This document shows positions 38,173 through 49,085 of a stretch of 64,000 bases of DNA, one piece after another. Source of the DNA: Aphrocallistes beatrix (lineage: Eukaryota; Porifera; Hexactinellida; Sceptrulophora; Aphrocallistidae); the NCBI GenBank assembly GCA_963281255.1, contig OY725488.1, forward strand, positions 1,364,001 to 1,428,000. Direction: 5' to 3'. Under the pieces are notes generated by a model. That model was not told the origin of the DNA and searched no databases. It saw only the letters and a program-made list of their open reading frames with translations. Both the position numbers and the translations under genes were made by a program. The number at the start of each line of letters is the position of its first letter. The first letter of the stretch is position 1.

Positions 38173-39946
38173 TGTGTAGATTATTAATATAACTCATTTC
38201 TTGCATTAAATAGATATCGAATGTGCTAATACTTACAATACTATATTCGTGCATTGGGCATAATGAAATTTTTACATTTCATTGCTATTTTAATACAGCT
38301 GAGAAGAGTTGAACACTACATATCAAGTCAGATGCTGAATAAATTATCTCACACCCACACGTTACCCGAGATGGGCCAGCAGGTGATACGGACGAATATA
38401 ATTATTCATGAATAATTAGTCTGTGAAAAGTTATCTAACCTATACACGGCTGGCGGTAGTAAAAACTTAGCTCTCTCAATTCATCGCTTTGAGATGGGAA
38501 ACTACTCTCGAAGCTGAGGTTCAATTATAGCTTATCTCGTTTGTACCACAAAAAAAAACACTTTTTAACAAGGATAGCTATGGTGTTACATTTAAGTATT
38601 GTGATCGAATTCCCATTTTTAGTGCAGCTCCTGTAGGGAGATGCCCTTGTGGCATGGACGGGGTATCTCGTCCGTCTGTATGTATGTATGTCCGTACGCG
38701 CCAGGGATTCCAGAACTGGCAAAACAAAGATTTTTTTGCCAACCGTTTACTTGCTACTTTATTTGTCTCCCCCATTTTAGTTTTAGTTTTACTTACTCAC
38801 TACTTTTTTTTTACTTGCTAGCTATTTTTTGACCGGCATATAGTTGGGGTAGGGTGTAGAAATTATTGATCGTGTAATGTAAGACCAAAATGAGTGTGCA
38901 TCGGCGCTTGTAAAATATTTGAGTAATTCAGAATCAGAATTTTCTTAATGTTAACCATGTCCAATTTCTCAAGGTGTCCGCAAAATTTACTTGCTACTTT
39001 TTTTTCCTCAAAAAAAATAAAAAGGTAGTAAGTAGAAAGTAAATCCCTGGTACGCGAGCTACTGCGAAATCTAACAGCCCGATTATTACCAAATTTCGTA
39101 TGTAGGATATCTTTATGGTGTAGATTTGCACTGTCAACATTTTTTCGCAAAATTTCATCACTTCCGGTTTCTATAAGTATAATTCATATTTTAACACCAC
39201 TGCAAAGCTATGTTTAAAGATATAAGTAAGATCTCAACGGCTAATGTAGGGTACTTCACCATGTAGGGTCCGATTTTCGCACTTTGAAAGTAAAATGTGA
39301 ATATTTTATGAGTTATTAATTTATTGATATGTACATATTCTCACACCTTTTGAAAAATTCAGATTTTCGCTAAAAGCGAGCTCTCAAAGGCTAATATAGG
39401 GCAATTTAATATGTAGATTCCGATTTTCACACTTTAAAAGTAATAATATGAATATTTTATGAATTATTAACTTATTGATATATACATATTTTCACACCTT
39501 TTGAAAATTCTTGTTTTACGCTAAAAGCGAGTTCTCAGCGGCTAATATAGGGTATTTTTATATGTAGATTCCGATTTTCACACTTAAAATGCTCTAAATT
39601 GATTTGAGACTAGTTTTTAAAACTCATTTTCCCATAATTCCAAAAGTATTTTTGATATTTTCACTCTTTTCACTTTTTCATTTGCTTATACACGTATTCC
39701 ATACAAGACAAAATAGAAGAATACTGAATAACTATACATAAATCATCATCAGGATAACTCATGTATTGAACAAAGAGCTACTAAAGTGAATGCATTTCAA
39801 TTCTTTTTTTAATTAATCTGACCTGATCCACATTCTTTTTGTAGCTCACATATAAAGTGTAAACGAAAAGTTCAACATTGTTTTGGGGACTGTAAGAAAT
39901 ATTTACATTCAAATCAAAGAAATAAAAACTGATCTTCAAAATGCAT
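38173..39946. other. Spacer between the receptor copies, with repeats
   Basis: The 5' flank of copy 1 (to ~38590) is shared with copy 2. It is followed by short tandem TGTATG repeats near 38675, poly-T-rich DNA and a ~149-bp tandem repeat at 39231-39590. From 39608 the downstream flank of copy 2 begins. No gene recognised. Confidence 0.65.
39231..39590 (+). repeat. Tandem repeat, ~149-bp period, ~2.4 copies
   Basis: Units begin near 39231, 39379 and 39529 with CTCAACGGCTAATGTAGGG or variants and continue through ATTCCGATTTTCACACTTT and GAATATTTTATGA. A diverged relative, without tandem copies, lies at about 10918-11050. Confidence 0.75.
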
Positions 39947-41416
39947 TTACACATCAACTTTGGTATTCCTAATTACGACTGATTCACCTGACTTTTTTCC
40001 GCTCTGTTTCCTGGGGGCCTGGGCCTGGGGACTTTTCTTCTTGCAAGTACAGCCAACATTTATTACTGCAAATACAACAATAAACATGAGACGGTTTGCA
40101 AATCCACGAAGAAATATTAAAAATGGCTTAGAAGCTTCTTGAATGTTTGACTGTTGATCTGGAGTCAACAGATCCCTGACAGTTCCATTAAAAAAAGCAG
40201 AATTCAATTCAAGGATATCGCTATCAATCGTAATCGCTGCTAAATAATCGTTGAATTGAGCAGTCAGTTGTTTGCCCAGCGATGAATGGACTGTAAGAGA
40301 TACGACAATCACCGAACCCACCATAAAGTATAGGACTGAGAATAGGAGCAGGCGTTTCTCAATGGTTTGCAACTGGTATCCTTCACCGAATTCCTTGATA
40401 AGTTGAGATTGTAGGCGTGTTTTATACAGAATTAAGATAACCAAAGTAATTGTGAATAAAGTTATAGCGGCATGTGGAATATAACCTAGCAAGGCGTTAA
40501 TCCATGAACTATTCGCAACGGGCATGAAAATTTCGTCGGAAACTTTATAACGTGTTCCAGAAGCATAGGTAACTATTTCTGTCAGTAAAGGAGCTCCAAA
40601 TCCAATTGCAATCTCAATCGAAACGATCAAAATCTTGTTTTTCCCAGAATCAAACTTATTGAAAGGGAATAACACTTTTAGCAGGATAAGAAAAAGTGCA
40701 AAGGTAAACCAGAGGCGATTCGAAAGGGCTAAAAGGTGGATTAAGGTTCCCTGTACTTGTATATGGATACCAGGGTCCTGATTCAGAACATCCCAAGATT
40801 TCACCTCAGCACTGCAATAGAAAAGGTAAGCACCAGGAATGTCGCTCACGGAAAAGGTAATGGATTGGAAAAGGTTTATTATAATGCACATCAAGATAGG
40901 ATGATGGTGAAATTTCCAAGTATTTCTCAGCATTACCCACGATAATATTGCATATCCGCTCAGAATGACTCCAGCTACGGCGAGGAGAGCGTAGATTGAA
41001 TGCCAGATGTACAGACAAGGATAGCCACAATTGCTCCATCTTCCACAGGCGGGGCTGCAAGTTCTCACGATTGGAGAGTAGACGTATTGTTCTGGGCAGC
41101 GTATCTTTACATCGCTTAAATTTAGACTTTCGAGTAATAATTCATTGACAGATATGTTAACGAAATTTTTCGCTCCCGCATTTTTAATACCAATTAATAA
41201 ACTTGGAAGTATGAAAAACAACCATGCTATGACTAAGGAAGCGAGACAGACTAACCTAATAGCTATTACCCGTTTTCTAATGGAAGCAGTGGAAGTAATG
41301 GGACTCACAGGAGAATGAATCCCAGCTGATGATCGCCTTCTTTCTTTCGGTAATTCTAGGTCATCTCGGTCCAGGATTTGGGAAATCGAATGTTTTTTTC
41401 TTAGTGTATTTTCCAT
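39947..41416 (-). CDS. Unrecognised heptahelical membrane protein, copy 2
   Basis: This 489-codon gene is nearly identical to the copy at 36673-38172, with the same leader helix, cysteine-rich segment and seven-helix core. It lacks seven residues near the N-terminus (PAHPPPL-type insert after MENTL), one tyrosine in NKF-DSGK, and one QA pair in the C-terminal tail. All three length differences are multiples of three bases. Substitutions are few and mostly conservative (IEKAG versus IKNAG, AVMTSF versus AAITLF). The homology extends ~330 bp past the stop and some 330 bp before the start, so the whole locus was duplicated as a ~2.2-kb direct block. Both copies appear intact and are presumably functional. 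Confidence 0.85.
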   Translation of the reverse strand: MENTLRKKHSISQILDRDDLELPKERRRSSAGIHSPVSPITSTASIRKRVIAIRLVCLASLVIAWLFFILPSLLIGIKNAGAKNFVNISVNELLLESLNLSDVKIRCPEQYVYSPIVRTCSPACGRWSNCGYPCLYIWHSIYALLAVAGVILSGYAILSWVMLRNTWKFHHHPILMCIIINLFQSITFSVSDIPGAYLFYCSAEVKSWDVLNQDPGIHIQVQGTLIHLLALSNRLWFTFALFLILLKVLFPFNKFDSGKNKILIVSIEIAIGFGAPLLTEIVTYASGTRYKVSDEIFMPVANSSWINALLGYIPHAAITLFTITLVILILYKTRLQSQLIKEFGEGYQLQTIEKRLLLFSVLYFMVGSVIVVSLTVHSSLGKQLTAQFNDYLAAITIDSDILELNSAFFNGTVRDLLTPDQQSNIQEASKPFLIFLRGFANRLMFIVVFAVINVGCTCKKKSPQAQAPRKQSGKKSGESVVIRNTKVDV

Positions 41417-42339
41417 TGTGTAGATTATTAATATAACTCATTTCTTGCATTATATAAGAAGAGTTGAACACTACATATCAAGTCAGATGCTGAATAAATT
41501 ATCTCACACCCGCAAGTTACCCGAGATGGGCCAGCAGGTGATGCGAACGAATATAATTATTCATGACTAATTGCAGTCTGTGAAAAGTTATCAACCTATA
41601 CACGGTTGGTGGTAGCAAAAACTTAGCTCTCTCAATTCATCGCTTTGAGATGGGAAACCACTCTCGAAGCTGAGGTTCAATTATAGCTTATCTCGTTTGT
41701 ACGACAAAAAAAAAACACTTTTTAACAAGAATAGCTATGATGCTACATTTCAAGTGTTGTGAGCATTTTCTCATTTGGAAATTCAACAAAGAGGTTTGTG
41801 CCTCAGATTTTGACATGTTCATCCGTCAGACGAAGTGATTTAGGAATTTGAAAAAAAAAGATTAGTGTATGAAATTAAAAAAATATTGTTGAATACTTAT
41901 ATAAATGTATATACTATTATTAAGAGTCTTGGAAACTGACACACTTCTAATTACAGACCCGAACCTCAATAGTTCGTACCTTCGCTGACCAGTGAGTGAA
42001 CAGTGAGTCGACTGGAAATCAATAGGAGAGTGTTCTGAACAACAACAAATTTATGCAGACAATTACAACAAAAAAGGATTATACTGCAACGGAATGTAAA
42101 AAATAGTAATCAAAATTGGCATGTGGGTATCAAATGATGAGTCTACGATTTAGTTCGAAGATCTAAGCGAAATTTTCACACCTCTGCAGAAAATGGAAAC
42201 ATTTTTTCATCTTTTCTATACAATATTATATTTGACTTAACTTTTTCAATATAAATCATTGGACGCCACTACAATAGACAGTCATCTTTACTATTAAAAC
42301 TCGATTAATGTTTGTTTGTTTGTGTATATATATATATAT
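41417..42339. other. Intergenic region upstream of receptor copy 2
   Basis: The first ~340 bp are the duplicated 5' flank of the receptor. The remainder is AT-rich with no gene. At 42288-42325 TATTAAAACTCGATTAATG occurs, and its reverse complement is at about 44050-44075, bracketing the repeat cluster between them. Confidence 0.6.
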
Positions 42340-42816
42340 CTGTAACGAATTGATTGAAGAAACTGCCAGGCGTAGAAAGCTGATTTTGGCATGTGGGAGT
42401 CTTTTGGCTATGGCTCCACTAAGTTCTGAGCTCAGACGAAAATGCCGACTCATCATGGAATTATGACGTCATTGTCACATTTTTAAAAGTTAAGCAATAC
42501 AGTTATTCGAGCATAACTTAGCCATTATAGGAGATAGAAGGCTGAAATTTTAATAGATTATGTATATTAATATACATCACATATGACCCAACTATTATGA
42601 AAAAATGATGACTCATCACTCTGTTATGACGTCATCATTACGCATCAAAAATTTTAAAAATTGACAAATTTGGTGATTTTTCGTGCGATATCGATTATAG
42701 CATTATGACAGACATATTTAGAGATGTTATCTCCCATATAATTAATCAATGGTGACCTCCGGCGGACACAAAGTGTCCGCCAGCCGCGCAGCGCAAGCAA
42801 GCGAAGCGCGCTTGTA
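42340..42816 (+). repeat. Dispersed repeat unit, full length
   Basis: It begins CTGTAACGAATTGATTGAAG, ends with the GGCGGACAC-AAA-GTGTCCGCC hairpin and GCGCAAGCAAGCGAAGC, and is followed by TATATA. It carries TGACGTCA at 42464 and 42627 and TGACTCA at 42609. Same family as 35717-36213. Confidence 0.85.
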
Positions 42817-42830
42817 TATATATCTATATA

Positions 42831-43133
42831 TCTGTAACGAATTGATTGAAGAAACTGCCAGGCACAGAAAGCTGATTTTTGGTGTGTGGGAGTCTTTTGG
42901 CTATAGCTCCAATAAATTCTGACCTCAGACGAAAATGTTGACTCATCGTGGAATTATGACGTCATTGTCACCTTTTTTCATAATTAGAAATTTCAGTTTT
43001 TCGACTATAACCATTTTAGGTGATGGAAGGCTGAAATTTTAATATAATGTGCATATTAATATATCTCACATATGATACAACTCTCATTAAAAAATGATGA
43101 CTCATATTTTTTATTCTTCGAGTGATATTGATT
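42831..43133 (+). repeat. Dispersed repeat unit, truncated
   Basis: Same left end as the previous unit (CTGTAACGAATTGATTGAAG). It loses its right part where it meets an inverted copy at 43134. Confidence 0.8.
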
Positions 43134-43575
43134 ACAAGCGCGCTTCGCTTGCTTGCGCTCCGCGGGTGGCGGACACTTTATGTCCGCAGGGGGCGCCCTT
43201 TGGGCCTAGGATCACATTGATTAATTATAAGATGGATAGCATCTCCAAACACGTATGTCTTACTGTTATAATCGAATTAACTCGAAAAATCACCAAATTT
43301 GTCAAATTTATAAATTTTTGATGAGTAATGATGACCAAATAACACGATGATGAGTCATCATTGTTTGATGATAGTTGTATCATATGTGAGATATATCAAT
43401 ATACATATTCTATTAAAATTTCAGCCTTCTATCACCAAAAATGACTGAGTTATAGCGAAAAACTGAAATTTCTATGAAAAAGGTGACAATGAATTCTATG
43501 ATGAGTCGACATTTTCGTCTGAGGTCAGAACTTAGTGGAGCCATATTCAAAAGACTCCCACATGCCAAAAATCAG
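43134..43575 (-). repeat. Dispersed repeat unit, inverted arm
   Basis: It starts with ACAAGCGCGCTTCGCTTGC and reads backwards through the family to CCAAAAATCAG. Together with 43592-44037 it forms a large palindrome with a 16-base centre. Confidence 0.85.
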
Positions 43576-43591
43576 CTTTCTGTACCTCAAA

Positions 43592-44037
43592 CTGATTTTT
43601 GGCATGTGGGAGTCTTTTGGCTATGGCTCCCTCCACTAAGTTCTGACCTTAGACGAAAATGTCGACTCATCATGGAATTATGACGTCAAGGTCACCTTTT
43701 TTATAATTAGAAATTTCAGCTTTCGACTATAACTCAGCCATTTTAAGTGATAGAGGTCTGAAATTTTAATAGAATGTGTATATTTATATTCTTCACGTGT
43801 GATACAACTACTATCAAAATGATGACTAATCACTCTGTTATGACGTCATTATTACGCATCAAAAATTGACAGATTGACAAATTTGATTATTTTTCGGGTG
43901 ATATCGATTAATACAGTAAGACAGACATATTTAAAGATGTTATCTCCCTTATTAATCAATGCCCAGCCGCTCAAAGGGCGGACACATAGTGTCCGCCAGC
44001 CGCGGAGCGCAAGCAAGCGAAGCGCGGTTGTATAAAT
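43592..44037 (+). repeat. Dispersed repeat unit, right arm of palindrome
   Basis: It begins CTGATTTTTGGCATGTGGGA, the exact complement of the left arm's last bases, and ends with AGCGCAAGCAAGCGAAGCG. It contains the family's CRE-type TGACGTCA sites. Confidence 0.85.
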
Positions 44038-44065
44038 ATATACACAAACATTAATCGAGTTTTAA

Positions 44066-44180
44066 TAGTAAGGATAACAGTAAGACAGACGTATTTAGAG
44101 CTGCTATCTACTTTATAATTAATTAATGTGAGCCCAGGCGCCCAAAGGGTGCACAGCGCAAGCAAGCGAAGCGCGTTTGT
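44066..44180 (+). repeat. Dispersed repeat fragment (GC-rich end)
   Basis: Only the last ~115 bp of a unit are present, ending CAGCGCAAGCAAGCGAAGCG. A further short piece of the same end lies at 44650-44690. Confidence 0.7.
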
Positions 44181-47005
44181 TGTTATTAATACTTACTACT
44201 TGTTCCGAGTCACAGCCATTATATATGATGGCGATTAGTGACACAAAGTGGCAGAGGTTGATAATTTTCTACATGAGAATTAGTATTTGTATCGAAAGTT
44301 TGAAAAATTAGTAATTCGGATGTGTAGTTTTCGAATCTGAAATCAAAAATAGAATATTTCGTACTGTTTGAATACATATTCCATTATGAATAAATCCACT
44401 CACACAATACTATTTGTAATTTTGTATGGAGGTTTTCGTGGTGGTCGAATACTTTTGTCCAGGTAGTGTAGAGTAAACAAATTATAAAAATGTAATAGAA
44501 ACTAGATTTCAACCATTGACCTGTTGTTATTAAGGGTGTAGATTCCAAATATCGGATTTTCGACCTTATATTGATTTTTTGTTTTGTTTACAATTGAATT
44601 ATAAAATACGCAAATTTGAAATGGATTAGTGAAACTGATCAATATATAGCGCCCGCAGGGTGACTCTGCGAACACGAAGTGCGCTTGTTAACAATTATAA
44701 TCCACGACTCCAGATGCTCTCCCGTTATAACTGAGTTGGACATAATGGAAGATCCAATTCTAACGAGATTATCTTCGTCTAGCTGTAGTAGGATTAGCAT
44801 ACGTAACGTACGTATTACAACTGCCTAATTTAAAATGAAATTATACTTGTAGCTAAATAAAATACAAATTCCGCGTCACAAACTCTACGATTTAGGCAAA
44901 TTTGATGGGATATCTTATTGAAGTTTTTCTGTAATTAGAAGAATAAAAGTGGATGGTGGAATTTCAAACAATTAGGAACTTATTGAGAGATTATGGTAGA
45001 CTAGACGGAGAAGATATACATATTTGGTGTTCGAACTGAGCGAGATCGTTTGCATTTTAAATTGAAAGTTTTACACAGGATCTAGTAAGAAGAGAGTATT
45101 GCACAATAGCATCATTGAAATACTGAATATGGTCCGTTACGCAGATAACAAGACTAGTGTGTGTGGTTAGCTAGAGAACCATCTGATCACTCTAGGCAAC
45201 AATACATCTGTATAAGATATACACTCTACAGCTGATTAAAGCCACCACTAGAGATGGCATAAGATGTTTACTAGTATTTTGCACTCAGAGACGTATTTTT
45301 GTCGTGTTAAACAGATTCCTCAGGAGTGATTATGATGTACAATGAACTCTATTAATCTATAATTGTTATAACGAAGAAAAGAACCACTAAAAAGTACAAG
45401 TAATATTCAAATCGTCGAAGCAAACATTTCCAATTATCTAGCACAACTCGATACGATATTCCTGCAAAGTGGGTAATAAATTATAAGGGACTCGCTAAAA
45501 TATCGGGTAGAAGCAAGCAAGTTCCATTACGTGTAATTAATTTATAATTGATTCAAACATTTTAGAATTCCTGTAATTCAGTTGGCATTCGTGAAATTAG
45601 ACAATTTCACAATCGAAAGGGAATAACGAACGCAATTTAGTTTACTACTGATGCATTTACTCAGAAATCATGTCTGACAAATATGTACTAAATATTTAAT
45701 TCATATTTCTAGTTAAACAAGTGATTTCTGTTAATCGATAGAATGTAAACTCTACAGGTCTGTGTACTTATGAGAATTTTGTACGTGTAAAACGATATAT
45801 TCCTTGCGGACGTATCTCATAACTTTGGAATTATAACACGGGAAGAAGCAGGTAGCGAAGATTATTTCCAGGAACAATCTTAACAAGAAAAATTTAAATA
45901 CGTTCTAACTAGGTGCATGAACCTCAGCCAAGAATCGTAATATATGTATACGTAGTAAGTCTAATCAAGGCAGATTCAACGCTAATTGCGCAATGTCAAA
46001 CCCGTAGCGATGTGGGCACACCTGATGATCATGGACGGAACTATTTTCTATCCCAATCAGTCGATGTTGATTTATAATTTACTTCTTTCATAGTTGATAT
46101 TTCCGATATATTACAGTGATGAATGAATGAAATGTTATAGCTAGCTGTTAGCTAATTCATGTGAAGACATGGAATACAATAAACAGGTCGGGTTAAATGT
46201 TCTGCAATAATATATTTACTTTCTTAATTTGTCTAGGATAATTTACGTCTATTTTAAATTAGTACGCATCAATAAAATCTAGCATCTTACTAGCATAGAA
46301 ATGAGCTCTATTTTCTCACAAATTTTGAATTACATACCCGGGGCTCCAAAAATTGGTTCTCAAAAGCGTAAAGTTCGAAAATGACTATTTTCTCCTGATT
46401 AAATATATTTATAATCAGTAATTAATTCATCATACTAAAATGCTATCATTACTCCGGTTTACATGTCGGCAATTATTATAAGAACAACTATCTTTAGAAT
46501 ATAGCCATAGTAAAATGCACCTTGCATTCGAGATTTTGTAATTTTTTCTAAATATACATAGGTATTTATTCAGGAATTAAATTGAGATATACAGGCAATT
46601 GGAATGCAAAATCCTTCTTATTTATAATTACTTAGTAAATAGTAGTATACTACTTACTTCAACAAAATTTGCAGAACTTTTGCCGCACCCTGAATTCAGC
46701 AGGATTGCTACAAATTCATGATTGAAAGTTAATGGCTGGCATGGGCGTAGGGAGCAGAGGTCAAGGGTGGAGGATAGTTGCCCCCTTCCCCCCACCGAAT
46801 TTAAATCCTGGCTATGCTCTCGGTTAAAAGGCTAATTTGATCTCTCAGAAGCAATCCACAGCTATGAACGATGGAAAATGTCATTCTATGATAAAACAGA
46901 GTTATTAATAAATGACGTAAGTTCAAATAATATTATTAATATGTCGAAATTCTAAAAAATAAATTAGTATTGTCTAAATTTGAGCTTAGTCCTATCTGAC
47001 TAGAA
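44181..47005. other. Gene-free intergenic region
   Basis: 2.8 kb of AT-rich DNA in which I recognise no gene. Near 46740-46820 there is a G/C-rich transposon-like block (GGGCGTAGGGAGCAGAGGTC ... CCTGGCTATGCTC), related in wording to the block at 10355-10415. Confidence 0.6.
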
Positions 47006-48004
47006 CTAAGGTTTATGAGGAATTGAAGAGAAGTCAACATTGCCGCCACTCATAATCACACACACGTGTTCAGGTGCAACGCCGGAGTCTGAAGAGAATT
47101 CCTTCAGTTTCAAAGCTGCAGCTACTGCTGCTGCTGCTGACGGTTCTACCAAAATCTTCAATCTCTCCCAACTCAGGTACATAGCGGACACAATCTCCTC
47201 CTCAGAGACGGTGATCACACCAGACAGATGTTCCTGGAGGACCGGCCAAGTTTGAGTTCCGACAGGTGCAGTTAGTCCATCAGCAATTGTCTCAGGGGAA
47301 CTTTTCAAATCAACAATCCTCTTTTTGGCGGCAAAAGATTGAGCACAGTCGTCAGCTGCCTCTAGCTCCGCTGCGAATATTCTCACGCTGGGCTTGATAC
47401 TCTTAACAGCGATACAGACCCCAGCAGCCAATCCCCCGCCCGACACTGCCACCACTACTGTGTCCACCTGAGGAACCTGCTCCAACACCTCTAGCCCGAC
47501 AGTGCCCTGTCCTGCCATTATGTCCGGGTGGTTGAAGGGAGGGATGAGGACAGAGTCGGGACCGAGGGCAGACATCACTTCCTTAACCTTGCCCAAGACA
47601 ACATCCATTGAATTATCACAAATGTGGACTGTCGCACCGAAATCTTTCACGGCATCGACTTTTATCTTGAATGCACGTTTGGGCATTATAATGTGAGCTT
47701 TGAGATATTTTATTTGAGCGATCTTAGCCACTGCCTGCGCATGGTTTCCAATACTGAAAGCTACTAAGATGGGCGGTCTTTTCGCTTCTTTACAAATCTT
47801 CTCTACCAGATTAAACCCGCCCCGTACTTTGAAAGAACCTGTTCTCTGGAAATTCTCACATTTGAAATACAACTTTAATCCCAGGAGAGCATCAAGGGAA
47901 GATGACGTCATAACAGGTGTTTTATATATGAAAGGATTGATCGTCTCGGCTGCCTTCTTAATGTCATCCAAGGTGGGAGGGGGAGGCTCGCCTTCTGTGG
48001 CCAT
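47006..48004 (-). CDS. Serine racemase/threonine dehydratase-like PLP enzyme
   Basis: A single-exon gene of 332 residues (human serine racemase 340). It is a fold type II PLP enzyme: Schiff-base lysine K59 in TGSFKVRGGFN, the asparagine loop SIGNHAQ (84-90), the glycine-rich phosphate loop VSGGGLAAG and the C-terminal SGGNVD. The overall pattern, including PETIADGL, TWPVL and WERLKILVEPSA, follows animal serine racemase closely. The residue equivalent to human Ser84, which reprotonates the substrate on the opposite face, is isoleucine here (I85, codon at 47750-47752). Racemase activity is therefore doubtful, and deamination of serine or threonine to a 2-oxo acid is more likely. The triple-serine loop linked to aspartate racemase activity in some invertebrates is also absent (PPFNHPD instead). 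The ATG lies 12 nt after a GACCTGCTAG acceptor-like site. Confidence 0.88.
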   Translation of the reverse strand: MATEGEPPPPTLDDIKKAAETINPFIYKTPVMTSSSLDALLGLKLYFKCENFQRTGSFKVRGGFNLVEKICKEAKRPPILVAFSIGNHAQAVAKIAQIKYLKAHIIMPKRAFKIKVDAVKDFGATVHICDNSMDVVLGKVKEVMSALGPDSVLIPPFNHPDIMAGQGTVGLEVLEQVPQVDTVVVAVSGGGLAAGVCIAVKSIKPSVRIFAAELEAADDCAQSFAAKKRIVDLKSSPETIADGLTAPVGTQTWPVLQEHLSGVITVSEEEIVSAMYLSWERLKILVEPSAAAAVAAALKLKEFSSDSGVAPEHVCVIMSGGNVDFSSIPHKP

Positions 48005-49085
48005 GACAGGAGAAAACTAGCAGGTCAATGTAATTGTGTATCATAACTAGGGCTTTCTTGGTTACAATTCAGAAATAATGATCGATTTCTTATTGATGAA
48101 TGCTTTTTGCTCGTCATTGATATGAATCCTTGAATCATCATGTGTGAATATGGTATTTTCAATTCACACATTCTGAATTGTTATTTAATTAACAATTATA
48201 TGTGTTGGATATCATTTTTGATTTTTGGCATGTGGGAGTCTTTTGGCGTCATTGTCACATTTTTAAAGGTTAAGCAATACAGTTATTCGGGCATAACTCA
48301 GCCATTATAGGAGATAGAAGGCTGAAATTTTAATAGAATCTGTATACTAACATACCTCACATATGATGCAACTATCATCAAAAAATGATGACTCATCACT
48401 TTGTTATGACGTCATCATTACTCATCAAAAATTTTAAAAATTGACAAATTTGGTGATTTTTCGTGCGATATCGATTGTAACAGTAGTACAGACGTACATA
48501 TTTAGGGATGTTATCTCCCTTATAATTAATCAATGTGACTCTGCGCCTCCGGCGGACACAAAGTGTCCGCAAGCCGCGCAGCGCAAGCAAGCGAAGCGCG
48601 CTTGTTAGTATATAATTATTAAGGTCAATCCCGGGATTGAAAGCCCTAATCATAACATTCCAACTCTTTGCAGTACAAACACAGTATTATTGCAATTCCA
48701 TAACTTTATATTGAAAAATCATTGTGTCAACGGTATTGAAATATTTATATGTATAGAAAATAGAAATTACATATTTTATTGAACTTTTCAGAAGTATTCA
48801 TGAATCTGTTGAAATCAATGGAAGTAATATAATTATTTAGTAAATAACACAGATCAGTTAACGGTCAAACATTTTCTTAACCGTTAACCGACAATGGCGG
48901 TGGTTAGCAGTTACTTAGGTTAACCGAACTCAGCCTTGTACGCATATAATTAGTCTCAAAAGATTACACGTTCACTAAATACAGCATCTTCCCAATACAC
49001 AATTATCTGAATAGTTCATATATCGCATTCTCATTGATAACGCAAGCTAATAACAATAATAATCAGAATACTCATACAAATCAGA
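48005..49085. other. Intergenic region with a repeat unit and Tigger-like remnant
   Basis: It contains the dispersed repeat at 48218-48606 and, around 48850-48950, GGTTAACCGAACTCAGCC-type DNA that matches, in reverse, the element at 62.9-63.0 kb. No gene seen. Confidence 0.65.
48218..48606 (+). repeat. Dispersed repeat unit, 5'-truncated and internally deleted
   Basis: It starts within the family at TGATTTTTGGCATGTGGGAG, lacks ~80 internal bases and ends with AGCGCAAGCAAGCGAAGCGC. TGACTCA is at 48389 and TGACGTCA at 48407, as in other units. Confidence 0.83.

Noticed and set aside
38641..38832. 63-codon frame with tandem TGTATG repeats
   Set aside because: Its sequence comes from a short tandem repeat and poly-T tract rather than a protein-like composition.
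43134..44180. Regularly spaced repeats that might suggest a CRISPR array
   Set aside because: The units are hundreds of bases long, variably oriented and eukaryotic; there are no short repeats with unique spacers and no cas genes.
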